64,000 nucleotides of DNA from Paenibacillus nasutitermitis (GCF_014641075.1 NZ_BMHP01000001.1:2100171-2164170); one strand, 5' to 3'; positions 17,718 to 26,606 are shown, counted from the first letter of the stretch. Notes: generated by a model from the sequence alone, not told the origin. Numbers and translations: made by a program.

Positions 17718-18701
17718 ATGAAGAAATGTTTTGCAGGAATGCTAGGAATCTTGGTCATACTGGGGGGAGTGCTAGCTGGCTGCGGAGCATCCTCTAATAA
17801 TGAAACAGGAGGGAATGTTTCAAAATCTTCAATGGCTTTCGAATATAAGACACTCACTTTCGATAATTATGGAAGAGAAGTTACGATCACAGCCAAACCA
17901 ACCAAAGTCCTAACACTGGGACCCAATACGACGGAATTATTCGTTGCGTTAGGTTTAACCGATTTTATCATTGGCAATAGTCTGGACAATCATAGTAGAG
18001 GCGCATTACCCGAATACGAAGGTGATTATGCAAGGATTCCCGAACTGACCTACGGATCTGCAACTAGAGAAGCTGTCATCACAAGCGGGGCTGACTTCAT
18101 TTACGGGATCGATTGGGAGTTCGGCAGTGAAGGATTGGACGAGAAGGAATTAGCTGGTATGGGGATCCCTTCCTATAAGAATAGCGCATCAACGATGGAT
18201 GATATTTACCAAGAAATCAGGGATATCGGTCAGATTTTTGAGATTGAAGTGACTGCTGAACAATACGTTACGAAGCAACAAGAACGAATTGCAGCAGTCC
18301 AAGAAAAAATTAAGGGCAAAGAACCGGTTAAAGTATTAGTCTATGATAGCGGCGGAGATGGCGTTTTCACAGCAGGCAAATCAAATTTTGAAACTTTATT
18401 GATAGAATTTGCCGGAGGCAAAAATATCTTCGACGATATTGCAGATCAACAATGGACGACGGTAAGTTATGAAGAAGTGTTAAAACGTAAACCGGATGTC
18501 ATTCTCATCCATGACTATGACATTCCTTCCTTGGAGCAAAAAATATCAGATATTAAAAATGATCCTGCGCTCTCCCAATTAGAGAGTGTACAGAACGGAA
18601 ACTTTGTAGCAATTTCCTTGGAAAGTGTATTGCCAGGCAATCGTATGGCCTACACAGTGGAAACGTTAGCCAAGGGTTTTTATCCAGAGCTCTTTGATTA
18701 A
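17718..18701 (+). CDS. Iron-chelate type ABC substrate-binding lipoprotein
   Basis: This 327-residue lipoprotein has a signal peptide with lipobox LAGCG and a class III (BtuF/FecB/FhuD-like) binding fold: two lobes joined by a long helix. Family stretches include NYGREVTITAKPTKVLTLGPNTTELFVALGL, the EEVLKRKPDVILIHDY segment and PGNRMAYTVETLAKGFYPE at the end. It delivers a metal chelate, haem or cobalamin-like ligand to the permease encoded upstream. The ligand cannot be told from the sequence. A terminator follows at 18790. Confidence 0.92.
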   Translation: MKKCFAGMLGILVILGGVLAGCGASSNNETGGNVSKSSMAFEYKTLTFDNYGREVTITAKPTKVLTLGPNTTELFVALGLTDFIIGNSLDNHSRGALPEYEGDYARIPELTYGSATREAVITSGADFIYGIDWEFGSEGLDEKELAGMGIPSYKNSASTMDDIYQEIRDIGQIFEIEVTAEQYVTKQQERIAAVQEKIKGKEPVKVLVYDSGGDGVFTAGKSNFETLLIEFAGGKNIFDDIADQQWTTVSYEEVLKRKPDVILIHDYDIPSLEQKISDIKNDPALSQLESVQNGNFVAISLESVLPGNRMAYTVETLAKGFYPELFD

Positions 18702-18789
18702 CTGATTACACCTTTATTCAAATCACTTGATAAAAGTACATATAACAGTATATTAAAATATATGCGCCAACAAAAACATTTACATATTT

Positions 18790-18817
18790 AAAGCCGCATA
18801 AATAGCGGCTTTTTCAT
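18790..18817 (+). terminator. Terminator after the iron-type importer
   Basis: The stem AAAGCCGC / GCGGCTTT with a 7-base loop is followed by TTTTTC. The remaining bases to 19035 contain one copy of a short motif (GACAAGAAC then TATAGACTTTG, 18850-18870) that recurs near 22083 and 23492, but no gene. Confidence 0.85.
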
Positions 18818-19035
18818 TTTAAGTATATAAGATCCTGTCGCGACTCAATGACAAGAACTTATAGACTTTGCCGGAATTGACAAGACCTTGGATATTTATC
18901 TGATTAGATGAGTTTCTAATGTCTATCAATATCGACAGCCTTAGGTGACAACAGAATGTGGTGCACCGTTTGGGCTAAGAAGGAATTGAAGCGGGTCATG
19001 TAGAATCTTTACGTTAAAACGTTGGGGGGAATCCG

Positions 19036-19998
19036 GTGGACCGAGAATCCAAATGGCAGCTGCGGAATCCAAAGAGATCAGTATTCAAGTGGCTGATGGA
19101 TTCAGACCCTTCGATCCGATGGCAGGTTATGCGTGACTTGATGAAAGCTCCCGATGAGATCGTCGCCACAGAGCGCGCACGGGTTGCGACTGAGGGTTGG
19201 GGAGCCCGTCTCCTTTCTTCGCAGTCGCCTGAAGGTCACTGGTGGGCTGACAACGATCCGTGGCCTTGGAAGAATACCTTGTTCACATTGGTAATGTTGA
19301 AAGACTTGGGTCTGGATCCGACAAGCGAGGAAGCTCGTAAATCAATCGGTCTGGTACGAGACCGAATAACTTGGTTGTATCATGACAGCAGACCATTTTT
19401 CGGGGGCGAGGTTGAGCCTTGCATCAATGGGAGGATTTTGGGAGTTGGCGCTTATTTCGGTGAAACGAGCGACCAACTGGTCGACCGTCTCCTCCGCGAA
19501 CAACTAGAGGACGGAGGATGGAACTGCGATGCCCCGCCAAGCCGACGTTCTTCATTCCACAGCACCATCTGCGTTCTGGAAGGATTATTGGAGTACGAGA
19601 AGGCCAACGGAGCCGACGCTGTGGTGACCGAGGCCCGTATCCGTGGGCAAGAGTATCTTATAGATCGAGGCATGTTCCGATCCCGGTCAACCGGCAAGGT
19701 GATCGATCGCAATTGGATGTTGATTTCATTTCCGACTACCTATCATTACGATATCCTTCGTGGTCTTGACTACTTGCGTTATGCCGGTGTGAATCCTGAT
19801 GATAGGATCGCTGAGGCCGTCGAATTAATCGCGAAGAAACAACAACAAAACGGACGTTGGCCGCTGCAAAACCCGCACTCCGATCGAATCCCCTTCGACA
19901 TGGAAGGGGAGGCAGGCACGGCTAGCCGCTGGAACACACTCCGCACCTTGAGAGTGTTGGACTGGTATTCGGCTGGGCGGAACACGATAGGTCAATAA
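19036..19998 (+). CDS. Terpenoid-cyclase/prenyltransferase-fold protein
   Basis: This 320-residue soluble protein resembles the alpha-alpha toroid of squalene cyclases and prenyltransferases. Repeated QW-like segments are visible: LLSSQSPEGHWWADN, REQLEDGGWNCD and AKKQQQNGRWPLQN. The DxDD catalytic motif of squalene-hopene cyclases is not visible and the protein is half their usual length, so a true cyclase activity is doubtful. The GTG at 19036 follows GGGGG. An enolase-superfamily gene starts 72 bases downstream on the same strand, so the two may act together. Confidence 0.8.
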   Translation: MDRESKWQLRNPKRSVFKWLMDSDPSIRWQVMRDLMKAPDEIVATERARVATEGWGARLLSSQSPEGHWWADNDPWPWKNTLFTLVMLKDLGLDPTSEEARKSIGLVRDRITWLYHDSRPFFGGEVEPCINGRILGVGAYFGETSDQLVDRLLREQLEDGGWNCDAPPSRRSSFHSTICVLEGLLEYEKANGADAVVTEARIRGQEYLIDRGMFRSRSTGKVIDRNWMLISFPTTYHYDILRGLDYLRYAGVNPDDRIAEAVELIAKKQQQNGRWPLQNPHSDRIPFDMEGEAGTASRWNTLRTLRVLDWYSAGRNTIGQ

Positions 19999-20070
19999 AA
20001 TCAAACGGCAGCCGGTTTTTTATGATTCTAATCGGGACATGAAACCGTCGAGTCGGTTATGGAGGATCTT

Positions 20071-21231
20071 ATGAACATTACGGGTATACAATCGGATTGG
20101 AAAGTGGAAAAAATCGAGTTTACCAAGTTAACGGGAGAACGAGCCAGAAGCGCAGGGGCCAATGGCAGAATCGGCATTCATGGAAAAAGCTGCGCAGTGG
20201 ATATCGCCCGAATTACAATCGATGGGCAAACGGGCTACGGCAGCTCAATACATATGACGCCGGAATGGGCCGAAGTCATAATAGGCCAGCGATTGCTTGA
20301 CTTATTCGACGACCGGGGAAGATTGAGTGAAGCCTATCGTTTGCAATTGGAATATCCAATCTTGGATTGGTTAGGACACAGACAAGGCAAACCTGTATAT
20401 GACTTGGTGTCGGGTGCCCACATGGAAAAGGGGGTCCCATTGGTTGTCCCCTGCTATGACACCTCTCTTTACTTCGACGATTTACATGTGCCCGATGAGA
20501 AAGCCGCGGTCGCGTTGATGCAAGAAGAAGCAATGCAAGGTTATGCAAAGGGTCAACGTCATTTTAAAATCAAGGTTGGCCGAGGCGGACGCCATATGCC
20601 GCTATGGGAAGGGACAAAACGAGATATCGCGGTCGTACGTGGGATTTCGGAAGTGGCAGGTCCCACAGGCAAGATTATGATCGATGCCAATAATGCATAT
20701 AATTTGAACTTAACCAAAGAGGTCTTGGCGGCTTTGGCAGATGTGAATCTGTATTGGCTGGAAGAAGCATTCCATGAGGATGAAGCCTTGTATGAGGACC
20801 TTAAGGAATGGCTCCGTCAACGTGGACAGAATGTGCTTATCGCAGATGGAGAAGGGCTCGCCTCACCGCATCTTATTGAGTGGGCGACTCGCGGCCGTGT
20901 CGATGTGCTGCAGTACGATATCATCTGGCCAGGCTTCACGCATTGGATGGAATTAGGGGAGAAGTTGGATGCGCATGGTTTGCGGTCTGCGCCTCATTGT
21001 TACGGCAATGCTTACGGCATTTACGTATCGGGGCATTTGTCAGCCGCGGTGCGGAATTTCGAATTTGTGGAATACGATGAGATTACAATTGAAGGAATGG
21101 ATGTATCCGGATATCGTATCGACAACGGAGAGATTCATATTCCGGAAACGCCGGGATTCGGCATCATGTTCGACGATGAACTTGTAACAAATCTTATAAA
21201 GCGATCCGGCTGGTCCCTGAAAAGCCGATAA
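20071..21231 (+). CDS. Enolase superfamily enzyme (mandelate racemase/muconate lactonizing group)
   Basis: This 386-residue enzyme probably abstracts a proton next to a carboxylate on a sugar acid or similar substrate, in a metal-dependent reaction. The superfamily residues can be placed: KxK at K166/K168 (FKIKVG), metal ligands D205 (IDANN), E231 or E232 (LEEAF) and D259/E261 (ADGEG), D283 (YDIIWPG), and H309 (SAPHCYG). An H309/D283 dyad would fit the mandelate racemase subgroup. The ATG at 20071 has GGAGG at the right distance. Substrate unknown. Confidence 0.88.
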   Translation: MNITGIQSDWKVEKIEFTKLTGERARSAGANGRIGIHGKSCAVDIARITIDGQTGYGSSIHMTPEWAEVIIGQRLLDLFDDRGRLSEAYRLQLEYPILDWLGHRQGKPVYDLVSGAHMEKGVPLVVPCYDTSLYFDDLHVPDEKAAVALMQEEAMQGYAKGQRHFKIKVGRGGRHMPLWEGTKRDIAVVRGISEVAGPTGKIMIDANNAYNLNLTKEVLAALADVNLYWLEEAFHEDEALYEDLKEWLRQRGQNVLIADGEGLASPHLIEWATRGRVDVLQYDIIWPGFTHWMELGEKLDAHGLRSAPHCYGNAYGIYVSGHLSAAVRNFEFVEYDEITIEGMDVSGYRIDNGEIHIPETPGFGIMFDDELVTNLIKRSGWSLKSR

Positions 21232-21276
21232 TAAGCCAGAGGATATAATAATGTTGGAGTATAGATGTCTATATGG

Positions 21277-21306
21277 ATAAGCGCTCTTGCCTTGCAAAGC
21301 GCTTAT
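21277..21306 (+). terminator. Hairpin after the enolase-superfamily gene
   Basis: The perfect 9-bp arms ATAAGCGCT and AGCGCTTAT enclose a 12-base loop. The T-run is weak. The rest of the stretch to 21576 holds no gene; a short inverted repeat TGACA-GGAGT-TGTCA lies near 21500. Confidence 0.6.
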
Positions 21307-21576
21307 TAGTGTGCCAAAGAGCCCCGATGATGGGATTCATGGATCATTCCCCCTTCCTAAATATTGCCGATACCCCCAAGAACAGCTCATTGTTGTGTAA
21401 CATTGCTTGTTAGGGAGATCAATTCATTAGAACCTGTTTAAATGACTGCAACAAGTAGGCGGCGAGTTAAATCTATATGTTCATAAATAACTACTGATCA
21501 TGACAGGAGTTGTCACTATTAAGAGTTACACTATCAGGGAAAGATCAATCCTAAAGGATAAAGGAGCTGTATAACG

Positions 21577-21999
21577 ATGGAAGTGCAACTGACCCCGTTT
21601 ATTATGCTCGACGGCAGCGCCCGGGAGGCAATCGCCTTTTACGAGGATGCACTGGACGCTAAGGTGGTATTCAAGCAGACCTTTGGTGAAGCGCCAGGAG
21701 AAGCAGGTCAAGAAGTGCCGGAGCAGGCGAAGGAACGATTGGCCCATTCCATCCTGAAGATCGGAGGAGCGGATCTGTTTGTCGCCGATACGGACCCGGG
21801 GGTTCAATACGCTGCTGGCAAGCAAGTGAACATTTGCGTCTCCGTCGCCGATAGGGAACTGGCCCGGAAGTATTTTGAGGCGCTAAAGGATGGCGGACAG
21901 GTGGATCTCCCCCTGCAGGAGATCCATTTCAGCCCGGCGTACGGGATGGTGACCGACAAATTCGGCGTCACCTTCCAGATTTTCACGAAGAGGGCATAA
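21577..21999 (+). CDS. VOC family protein (PhnB/YjdN-like)
   Basis: This 140-residue protein has the glyoxalase/bleomycin-resistance (VOC) fold in the PhnB-like branch. The typical opening QLTPFIMLDGSAREAIAFYEDALDAKVVF and the closing YGMVTDKFGVTFQIF are seen. Members bind metals or small ligands, and most PhnB-like proteins have no proven reaction. The ATG follows AAAGGAG with a suitable gap. It stands alone, followed by a terminator. A short stretch near 23643 looks like a remnant of a second copy. Confidence 0.88.
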   Translation: MEVQLTPFIMLDGSAREAIAFYEDALDAKVVFKQTFGEAPGEAGQEVPEQAKERLAHSILKIGGADLFVADTDPGVQYAAGKQVNICVSVADRELARKYFEALKDGGQVDLPLQEIHFSPAYGMVTDKFGVTFQIFTKRA

Positions 22000-22103
22000 T
22001 GGATAACTTGCAGCTGTCGAACGGCAGATCTCCATGCATATTCTTTTCGCGGTGAGGTGACAACAGTCGTCGATAGTCCGAAGACAAGAACATACAGACA
22101 TTG

Positions 22104-22129
22104 AAAGCCGCATAATTGCGGCTTTTTTG
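22104..22129 (+). terminator. Terminator after the VOC gene
   Basis: The stem AAAGCCGC / GCGGCTTT with a 6-base loop ends in a run of six T. Upstream at 22083 lies a second copy of the GACAAGAAC motif. The bases from 22130 to 22379 hold no gene besides the leader of the next one. Confidence 0.85.
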
Positions 22130-22379
22130 TTTTAAATAAAAAAGTATCTTATAACGATACGAGCCAGCCATGTTGCCGTTTATCGGTGTTTTATTGTGTT
22201 ATTTGATTATATATTCCTAAAAATGGGTAATACAAAGCTGCAGCACTGTTTGGGTCCAATACACCCAGGAAAAGGGCTGATTATGCGTTGAGAGAAAGGA
22301 GTTCTGTGTTTAGCCGCCATCAGCCATTTTCCCGCTTCGATCACCCGGTCAGTCAATGTGCAAAGGAGGAGGAATTACA

Positions 22380-23366
22380 TTGTTTCAGGAACGCTTAGCT
22401 CTTAGCAAAAGGAGCTTGTATATTTTTACCTCTGTTGTTCTCGCCATTCTTATGTTCATCATACCGGCCCTGCCTGCAGCCGCCGCGGCACCTGGCAAAA
22501 CCGTTAACGCATCGGCAAAGCTCGCGTATAACCTAAAGGGGCTCAAGCAAAATGTGGCCGTACAAAAGGCATATATCGCAGACAAGTATATCTATGTGAC
22601 GCAGCGCTCTAAGGGTACTTGTTATCTGTCCAGATTGCGCATTAACGGGAAAGACGCTAAGTACGTAGACCAAATGACCGTCACCAATACCGGTCATTGC
22701 CAAACGCTTGATATGTACACATACAATGGGAAAAATTATTTCTACTTCAGTTCCAAAGCAGATTCTTCAACAGAGCAATACTGGTCGCTCCAGGTGGCAA
22801 GACTTCAATATAAAGCCGGTTCAAAGGTAGATTATACGAAGCTTAACCGGTTCGTCTATTTGAATTACGCTAATAAGACCGGCAAAAGATTAGGCACAAC
22901 CTATAGAGTAGACGGCGGTGGGAACAGCAAATATACGTATTTACGCATACAGACAAAGGAAAAAACCGTCACCTGGTCCATTTACAGCACAACGGCCTTG
23001 AACAAGCTTTTGGACAGCAAAGAGCAGGTTCGAATGGACAGTGCTGCCGCTGTTAAAGCGAGCGTAGCGAGCTTCACACAATCCGGCAACCAAATTATAA
23101 GACCCAATGGATCTTTTCAGGGTGCCGACATGCTGGGGAAAACAAATATTTACACCTCAGGGGGCGCCGAAGGCCAAACTCCTCAGATTGCCATGATGAA
23201 CAACTCAGGCGCGTACAAGACGCTGGTAAAAATCACTAATGTGGGAAAACATGAAATCGAGGGAGTTCAGACCAAGAACGGGAACGTATATTTTACCATT
23301 GTAACGGACCCCAAGAATAAGAAAAACACACAGAAAATTTATTATGTACCGGACTCTAAATTTTAA
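22380..23366 (+). CDS. Helveticin J-like secreted protein
   Basis: This 328-residue protein starts at a TTG with an excellent AAAGGAGGAGG box seven bases upstream. An in-frame ATG at 22356 lies before this box and is unlikely. Residues 1-37 form a signal peptide ending in alanines. The mature part resembles helveticin J, a class III bacteriocin of lactobacilli: VQKAYIADKYIYVTQ near the start, GHCQTLDMYTYNGKNYFYF, LQVARLQY, a YLNYANKTG stretch, and KHEIEGVQTKNGNVYFTIV at the end, each with a counterpart in helveticin J as I recall it. It may act against other bacteria or be a related secreted beta-rich protein. No immunity gene is evident nearby. Confidence 0.72.
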   Translation: MFQERLALSKRSLYIFTSVVLAILMFIIPALPAAAAAPGKTVNASAKLAYNLKGLKQNVAVQKAYIADKYIYVTQRSKGTCYLSRLRINGKDAKYVDQMTVTNTGHCQTLDMYTYNGKNYFYFSSKADSSTEQYWSLQVARLQYKAGSKVDYTKLNRFVYLNYANKTGKRLGTTYRVDGGGNSKYTYLRIQTKEKTVTWSIYSTTALNKLLDSKEQVRMDSAAAVKASVASFTQSGNQIIRPNGSFQGADMLGKTNIYTSGGAEGQTPQIAMMNNSGAYKTLVKITNVGKHEIEGVQTKNGNVYFTIVTDPKNKKNTQKIYYVPDSKF

Positions 23367-23520
23367 ATAACGGTATGGATGAGATAATGTATATATCCTA
23401 AATAGTGTAAAATAAATATACAAGAGTATTATCGCATCAATTAAGAGGGAACTTTTATTTCAATCCGGATATGCGGAAATATTAAAAGTTCGACAAGAAT
23501 ATATAGTCTTGAAAAGCCGC

Positions 23521-23546
23521 AGCCGCACAGAGTGCGGCTTTTTTTA
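23521..23546 (+). terminator. Terminator after the helveticin-like gene
   Basis: The stem AGCCGCA / TGCGGCT with a 5-base loop runs into seven T. A third copy of the GACAAGAA motif lies just upstream at 23492. Confidence 0.85.
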
Positions 23547-23642
23547 ATACTTGGCTGAAATTGATAACTGCGCCGATACCATAGCCACAGCAAGGCAAAG
23601 AGCGGTTCGAGGAATTGATCAGGTTCGAGCGTCAGTGTTTCA

Positions 23643-23711
23643 GATGCAGTTGACTCCTCTCATCGTGCTTGAGAATGGGGACAATGGAATGGTTGTATTT
23701 CGCTCGGGTTG
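23643..23711 (+). pseudogene. Possible remnant of a VOC family gene
   Basis: A 22-codon reading frame begins MQLTPLIVLENGD and ends NGMVVF-RSG. Its start matches the opening of PhnB-like VOC proteins (compare QLTPFIMLDGS in the gene at 21577), and the VVF matches the end of the first family motif, as if the middle was deleted. This is weak evidence because it is so short. The rest of 23547-23810 shows nothing else. Confidence 0.3.
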
Positions 23712-23810
23712 AAATTTTCCGTACGGGTGGGATTGGGGACGAGCGGATTCTGACAAAAGTCGGGGCCAATCGAATTTCGGTGGCCCGTCGCATTATTTAC
23801 GGGCAGTAGT

Positions 23811-24335
23811 TTAGATTTTATTCCCAAACAGGGCGGCCAGTCTCGCCAGCCCGCCAAGAACGATTGTTTGTGCGAACTTAGGTGGCCCGACGATATAACC
23901 GTCCATCGCCCCCCAGAGTGCACCCAACCATAGCGGATTCCGGGGAATACCTTTTCGATTTATTTTTTCTTCGCATTCCAGCTTGCAGAGGAGCTCGAAC
24001 ATCTTCCAATGGTTACCCGGCGGCCTTATCTCATGTAACATGACAAGAGGGTCACCGCCTACCTTCCAGAACTGATGGACCTGCTTAGGAGACACGACCA
24101 CTGTAGACCCGGGTCCAGCCATTGTTTCTTTATCGTCAATCTTGAATTGCATCGTGCCTTGCAAGACGGAGAACGTCTCTGTCAAGACGGGGTGCCAATG
24201 TGGTCCGTTAATCGCGCCGTTCTTGTAGATACGGTGCTCTACCAGCAAATACTCGCCTTGCTCGTCCCCTTCCAGACAGGTAACGGTTTGACCGTCAGGG
24301 TAGAGAAGTACTCGGTTCATGTGACTTGGTTTCAT
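23811..24335 (-). CDS. Cupin domain protein
   Basis: This 174-residue protein has a single cupin beta-barrel in its first 110 residues. The first cupin motif appears as GPHWHPVLTETFSVLQG, with two histidines and a glutamate that bind metal, and the second as PKQVHQFWKVGGD, with one histidine. The C-terminal 60 residues include a hydrophobic stretch (GALWGAMDGYIVGPPKFAQTIVLGGLARLAALFG). Its reaction is unknown. It is divergent from the decayed sigma factor gene and may have been paired with it. Confidence 0.85.
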   Translation of the reverse strand: MKPSHMNRVLLYPDGQTVTCLEGDEQGEYLLVEHRIYKNGAINGPHWHPVLTETFSVLQGTMQFKIDDKETMAGPGSTVVVSPKQVHQFWKVGGDPLVMLHEIRPPGNHWKMFELLCKLECEEKINRKGIPRNPLWLGALWGAMDGYIVGPPKFAQTIVLGGLARLAALFGNKI

Positions 24336-24445
24336 TGTCTAAATCGCCTCTTCTCACTGTTTATATAGATAAGTCTGAGTTGAGTGGGAAAATGTGACAC
24401 AAAAACGCTAATCGCTAATAATGGGAAAGGGATATAAAAAGGGGG

Positions 24446-24783
24446 ATGATGTGTATGGATTTAACCGCTCTTTTTCAATCCTATAGAAATCTGTTGTTCG
24501 CCATTGCCTATCGTTTACTAGGTTCAGCAAATGATTCCGAAGACATGGTGCAGGACACTTTTGCCGATGGGCAGCAAGCAGGCTTGCGCCAATGTGAGAG
24601 CTTATTTATGTAAAATCTTATATAACAAATGTAAGGACTTTATGAGAGCGGATGCCAGGGTCCGTTAAGACTACCGCGGGCCTTGGCTGCCTCAGCCCGT
24701 TCAGCTTGAACGGGCACTACAGAGGGATACATGGACCTGCAAACAGCGGCTGATCAAGACTCTTTAGACGAGTCCTGGCCAGC
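24446..24783 (+). pseudogene. Decayed ECF sigma factor gene (SigJ-like)
   Basis: The start is intact and well placed after GGGGG. It reads MDLTALFQSYRNLLFAIAYRLLGSANDSEDMVQDTFAD, the region 2 of an ECF sigma factor of the SigJ (ECF41-like) group. Then frames shift: WAASRLA is in the next frame and NVRAYLCKILYNKCKDFMRADARVR in a third, followed by a stop and then YRGPWLPQPV, the typical SigJ linker, in frame after the stop. Region 4 and the C-terminal domain are missing. The gene is therefore broken by several small indels and a 3' deletion. Confidence 0.75.
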
Positions 24784-24790
24784 CGTTGTT

Positions 24791-25384
24791 TCATAAACTG
24801 CGCTGCGTGCGAAGACCGTCACATATGACGGCTGTTATGCCGGCCGAGAAACCGGCCTCCCCGGTCATTTGTTCAATGGCTAGCAGGGACCCGACCATCA
24901 GCGCTTTTACATGATCTGCACTTATATCCTTTCGAACGGCGCCGCTCTGCTGCGCGCGTGTGAGAAGCTTTCCCATCACGCCCTTCAAATTGTCAGATAT
25001 GCCGGAGGCAATAGCCGACATATCGATTTCGGTACTGGACAAGGCCACCGTCAAAGCTTTGTTGGCTGCTCCACCTTCGATCACTCGAGAAATGTAACGA
25101 AAAAAAGCTTCTCCCGGATCATCGTGATTGAGCAGAGATTCCGCCTCCTCAACGAGTTTTTGCTGGTATCGGTGGATGACCGCTTCAAAAAGCAGTTCCT
25201 TGGTCGGAAAATTACGATAAACTGTGCCGATTCCTACACTGGCCTGCCGGGCGATTTCCTCAATCGGAACGGAAAGTCCTTCAGCGGCGAATACGGAAAA
25301 GGCCGCATCCAGAATGCGCACACGGTTTCTCTGGGCGTCGGCGCGGAGCGATTTGGTTGACGTATTTGTATGATCTGAATTCAT
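24791..25384 (-). CDS. TetR family repressor
   Basis: This 197-residue regulator has an N-terminal HTH (VPIEEIARQASVGIGTVYRNFPTKELLFEAV) and a helical ligand-binding domain. The ATG at 25384 has AGAGGTGG seven bases upstream; an in-frame GTG at 25396 is less likely. It is divergent from an oxidoreductase gene. Two copies of an inverted repeat with CGGAA/TTCCG arms lie between them, one inside the oxidoreductase promoter, so the protein probably represses both genes. Inducer unknown, perhaps a quinone or electrophile. Confidence 0.92.
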   Translation of the reverse strand: MNSDHTNTSTKSLRADAQRNRVRILDAAFSVFAAEGLSVPIEEIARQASVGIGTVYRNFPTKELLFEAVIHRYQQKLVEEAESLLNHDDPGEAFFRYISRVIEGGAANKALTVALSSTEIDMSAIASGISDNLKGVMGKLLTRAQQSGAVRKDISADHVKALMVGSLLAIEQMTGEAGFSAGITAVICDGLRTQRSL

Positions 25385-25429
25385 TTTGTTATCCACCTCT
25401 TGCTTCCATTTTACCCGATCTAATTTGAA

Positions 25430-25479
25430 TTTGACAAACGGAATTCAGATTCCGTATAATTAAGCGGAACTTACATTCC
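25430..25479 (+). promoter_or_regulatory. Promoter with two TetR operators
   Basis: TTGACA (25430-25435) and TATAAT (25454-25459) form a strong promoter with an 18-bp spacer. The perfect inverted repeat ACGGAAT-TCAG-ATTCCGT (25437-25454) fills the spacer. A second repeat CGGAA-N6-TTCCG (25464-25479) covers the expected start of transcription. Confidence 0.85.
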
Positions 25480-25530
25480 GTTTAAAAAAAGAGACAAATA
25501 TAAGAGATTTAGCAAAGAGGTGGATATGCG

Positions 25531-26547
25531 ATGCGTGTGAGCAGAAAAGTCGTTATTTCCCGATACGGCGGTCCGGATGTATTAGAAATCGCTGAAATTC
25601 CAGTGCCCGAACCAAAGCCGGGTGAAGTGTTGATTCGCAATATGGCAACTACGGTCTCTATCGGGGATGTATGGATTAGAAGCGGACAACTAGCGCTTCC
25701 GTTTCGGAAGAAAGCGCCTAAATCCCCGGTTACGCCCGGCTCTGAAGTTGTCGGTATCGTCGAGAAGATAGGAGCCGGCGTTTCCGCGTTTCGCCTCGGG
25801 CAGCTGGTCGCCGCGCTGACCGTCTCTGGTGGAGGCTACTCAGAACATGCTTGCCTGGACCAGAACGAAATCGTAGCGGTTCCCGACGGAATCGAGCCAG
25901 ATGATGTGGCCTGCCTGACGCTGAATTACGTGCTCGCATACCGGATGCTCCATCAAGCAGCCAAAGTCCGGAAGGGAGAATCCATTGTCGTCCTTGGCGC
26001 TTCAGGTTCAATCGGTACCGCTCTACTCCAACTGGGGAAGGTATCCGGGCTGGACATGGTCGGTACGGCATCGCGAACGAAACATGATTTCATATCAAGT
26101 CTGAGCGCCGTTCCAATCGATTACAGGCACAAGGATTTCATACAGGAGATCAAAAGCATCCATCCCGACGGCGTGAATGCAGTGTTCGATGGTGCAGCCT
26201 CAGATATCGGTAAATCATACAGTCTGTTAAGAAGAAATGGCCGGCTGATCGTCTATGGCTTCGTTTCCCCGCAACCAAAACAGATGCTGCCGAGACTCAT
26301 GAGGCTATTAGCGCTTCGCCTGGTACCAGACGGAAAAAAAGCCGCCTTTTACAGCTTGCTGCTCGCGCACAGGAAAAACCCTCAGGTGTGGAAGGAAGAT
26401 ATGGCAGTACTGTTTCAATTGCTCCGCGACAAGTCAATACAGCCGGTTATCGCACACCGTTTCCCAATTGAGAGCATCAGATCGGCACATGAGACCCTTG
26501 AACGTGGGGCCGTCCCCGGAAGAATCATTCTGACGATGAACAGCTAA
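25531..26547 (+). CDS. NAD(P)-dependent zinc-free alcohol dehydrogenase / quinone oxidoreductase family protein
   Basis: This 338-residue enzyme is a medium-chain dehydrogenase/reductase, probably NADPH-dependent and acting on quinones, enones or similar compounds. The GroES-like domain (residues 1-120) has GPDVLEIAEIPVPEPKPGEVLIR, and the Rossmann motif is GASGSIG (156-162). The zinc-binding cysteine set of classical alcohol dehydrogenases is not seen. It is divergently transcribed from a TetR gene and has two operators in its promoter. A terminator follows at 26579. Confidence 0.92.
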   Translation: MRVSRKVVISRYGGPDVLEIAEIPVPEPKPGEVLIRNMATTVSIGDVWIRSGQLALPFRKKAPKSPVTPGSEVVGIVEKIGAGVSAFRLGQLVAALTVSGGGYSEHACLDQNEIVAVPDGIEPDDVACLTLNYVLAYRMLHQAAKVRKGESIVVLGASGSIGTALLQLGKVSGLDMVGTASRTKHDFISSLSAVPIDYRHKDFIQEIKSIHPDGVNAVFDGAASDIGKSYSLLRRNGRLIVYGFVSPQPKQMLPRLMRLLALRLVPDGKKAAFYSLLLAHRKNPQVWKEDMAVLFQLLRDKSIQPVIAHRFPIESIRSAHETLERGAVPGRIILTMNS

Positions 26548-26578
26548 CGGCCACAACAACATTTAACATCTACCAATC

Positions 26579-26606
26579 AACCGCGCGCACGCGGTTTTTC
26601 TTTTTG
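26579..26606 (+). terminator. Terminator after the oxidoreductase gene
   Basis: The stem AACCGCG / CGCGGTT with a 4-base loop runs into TTTCTTTTTG. Confidence 0.85.
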
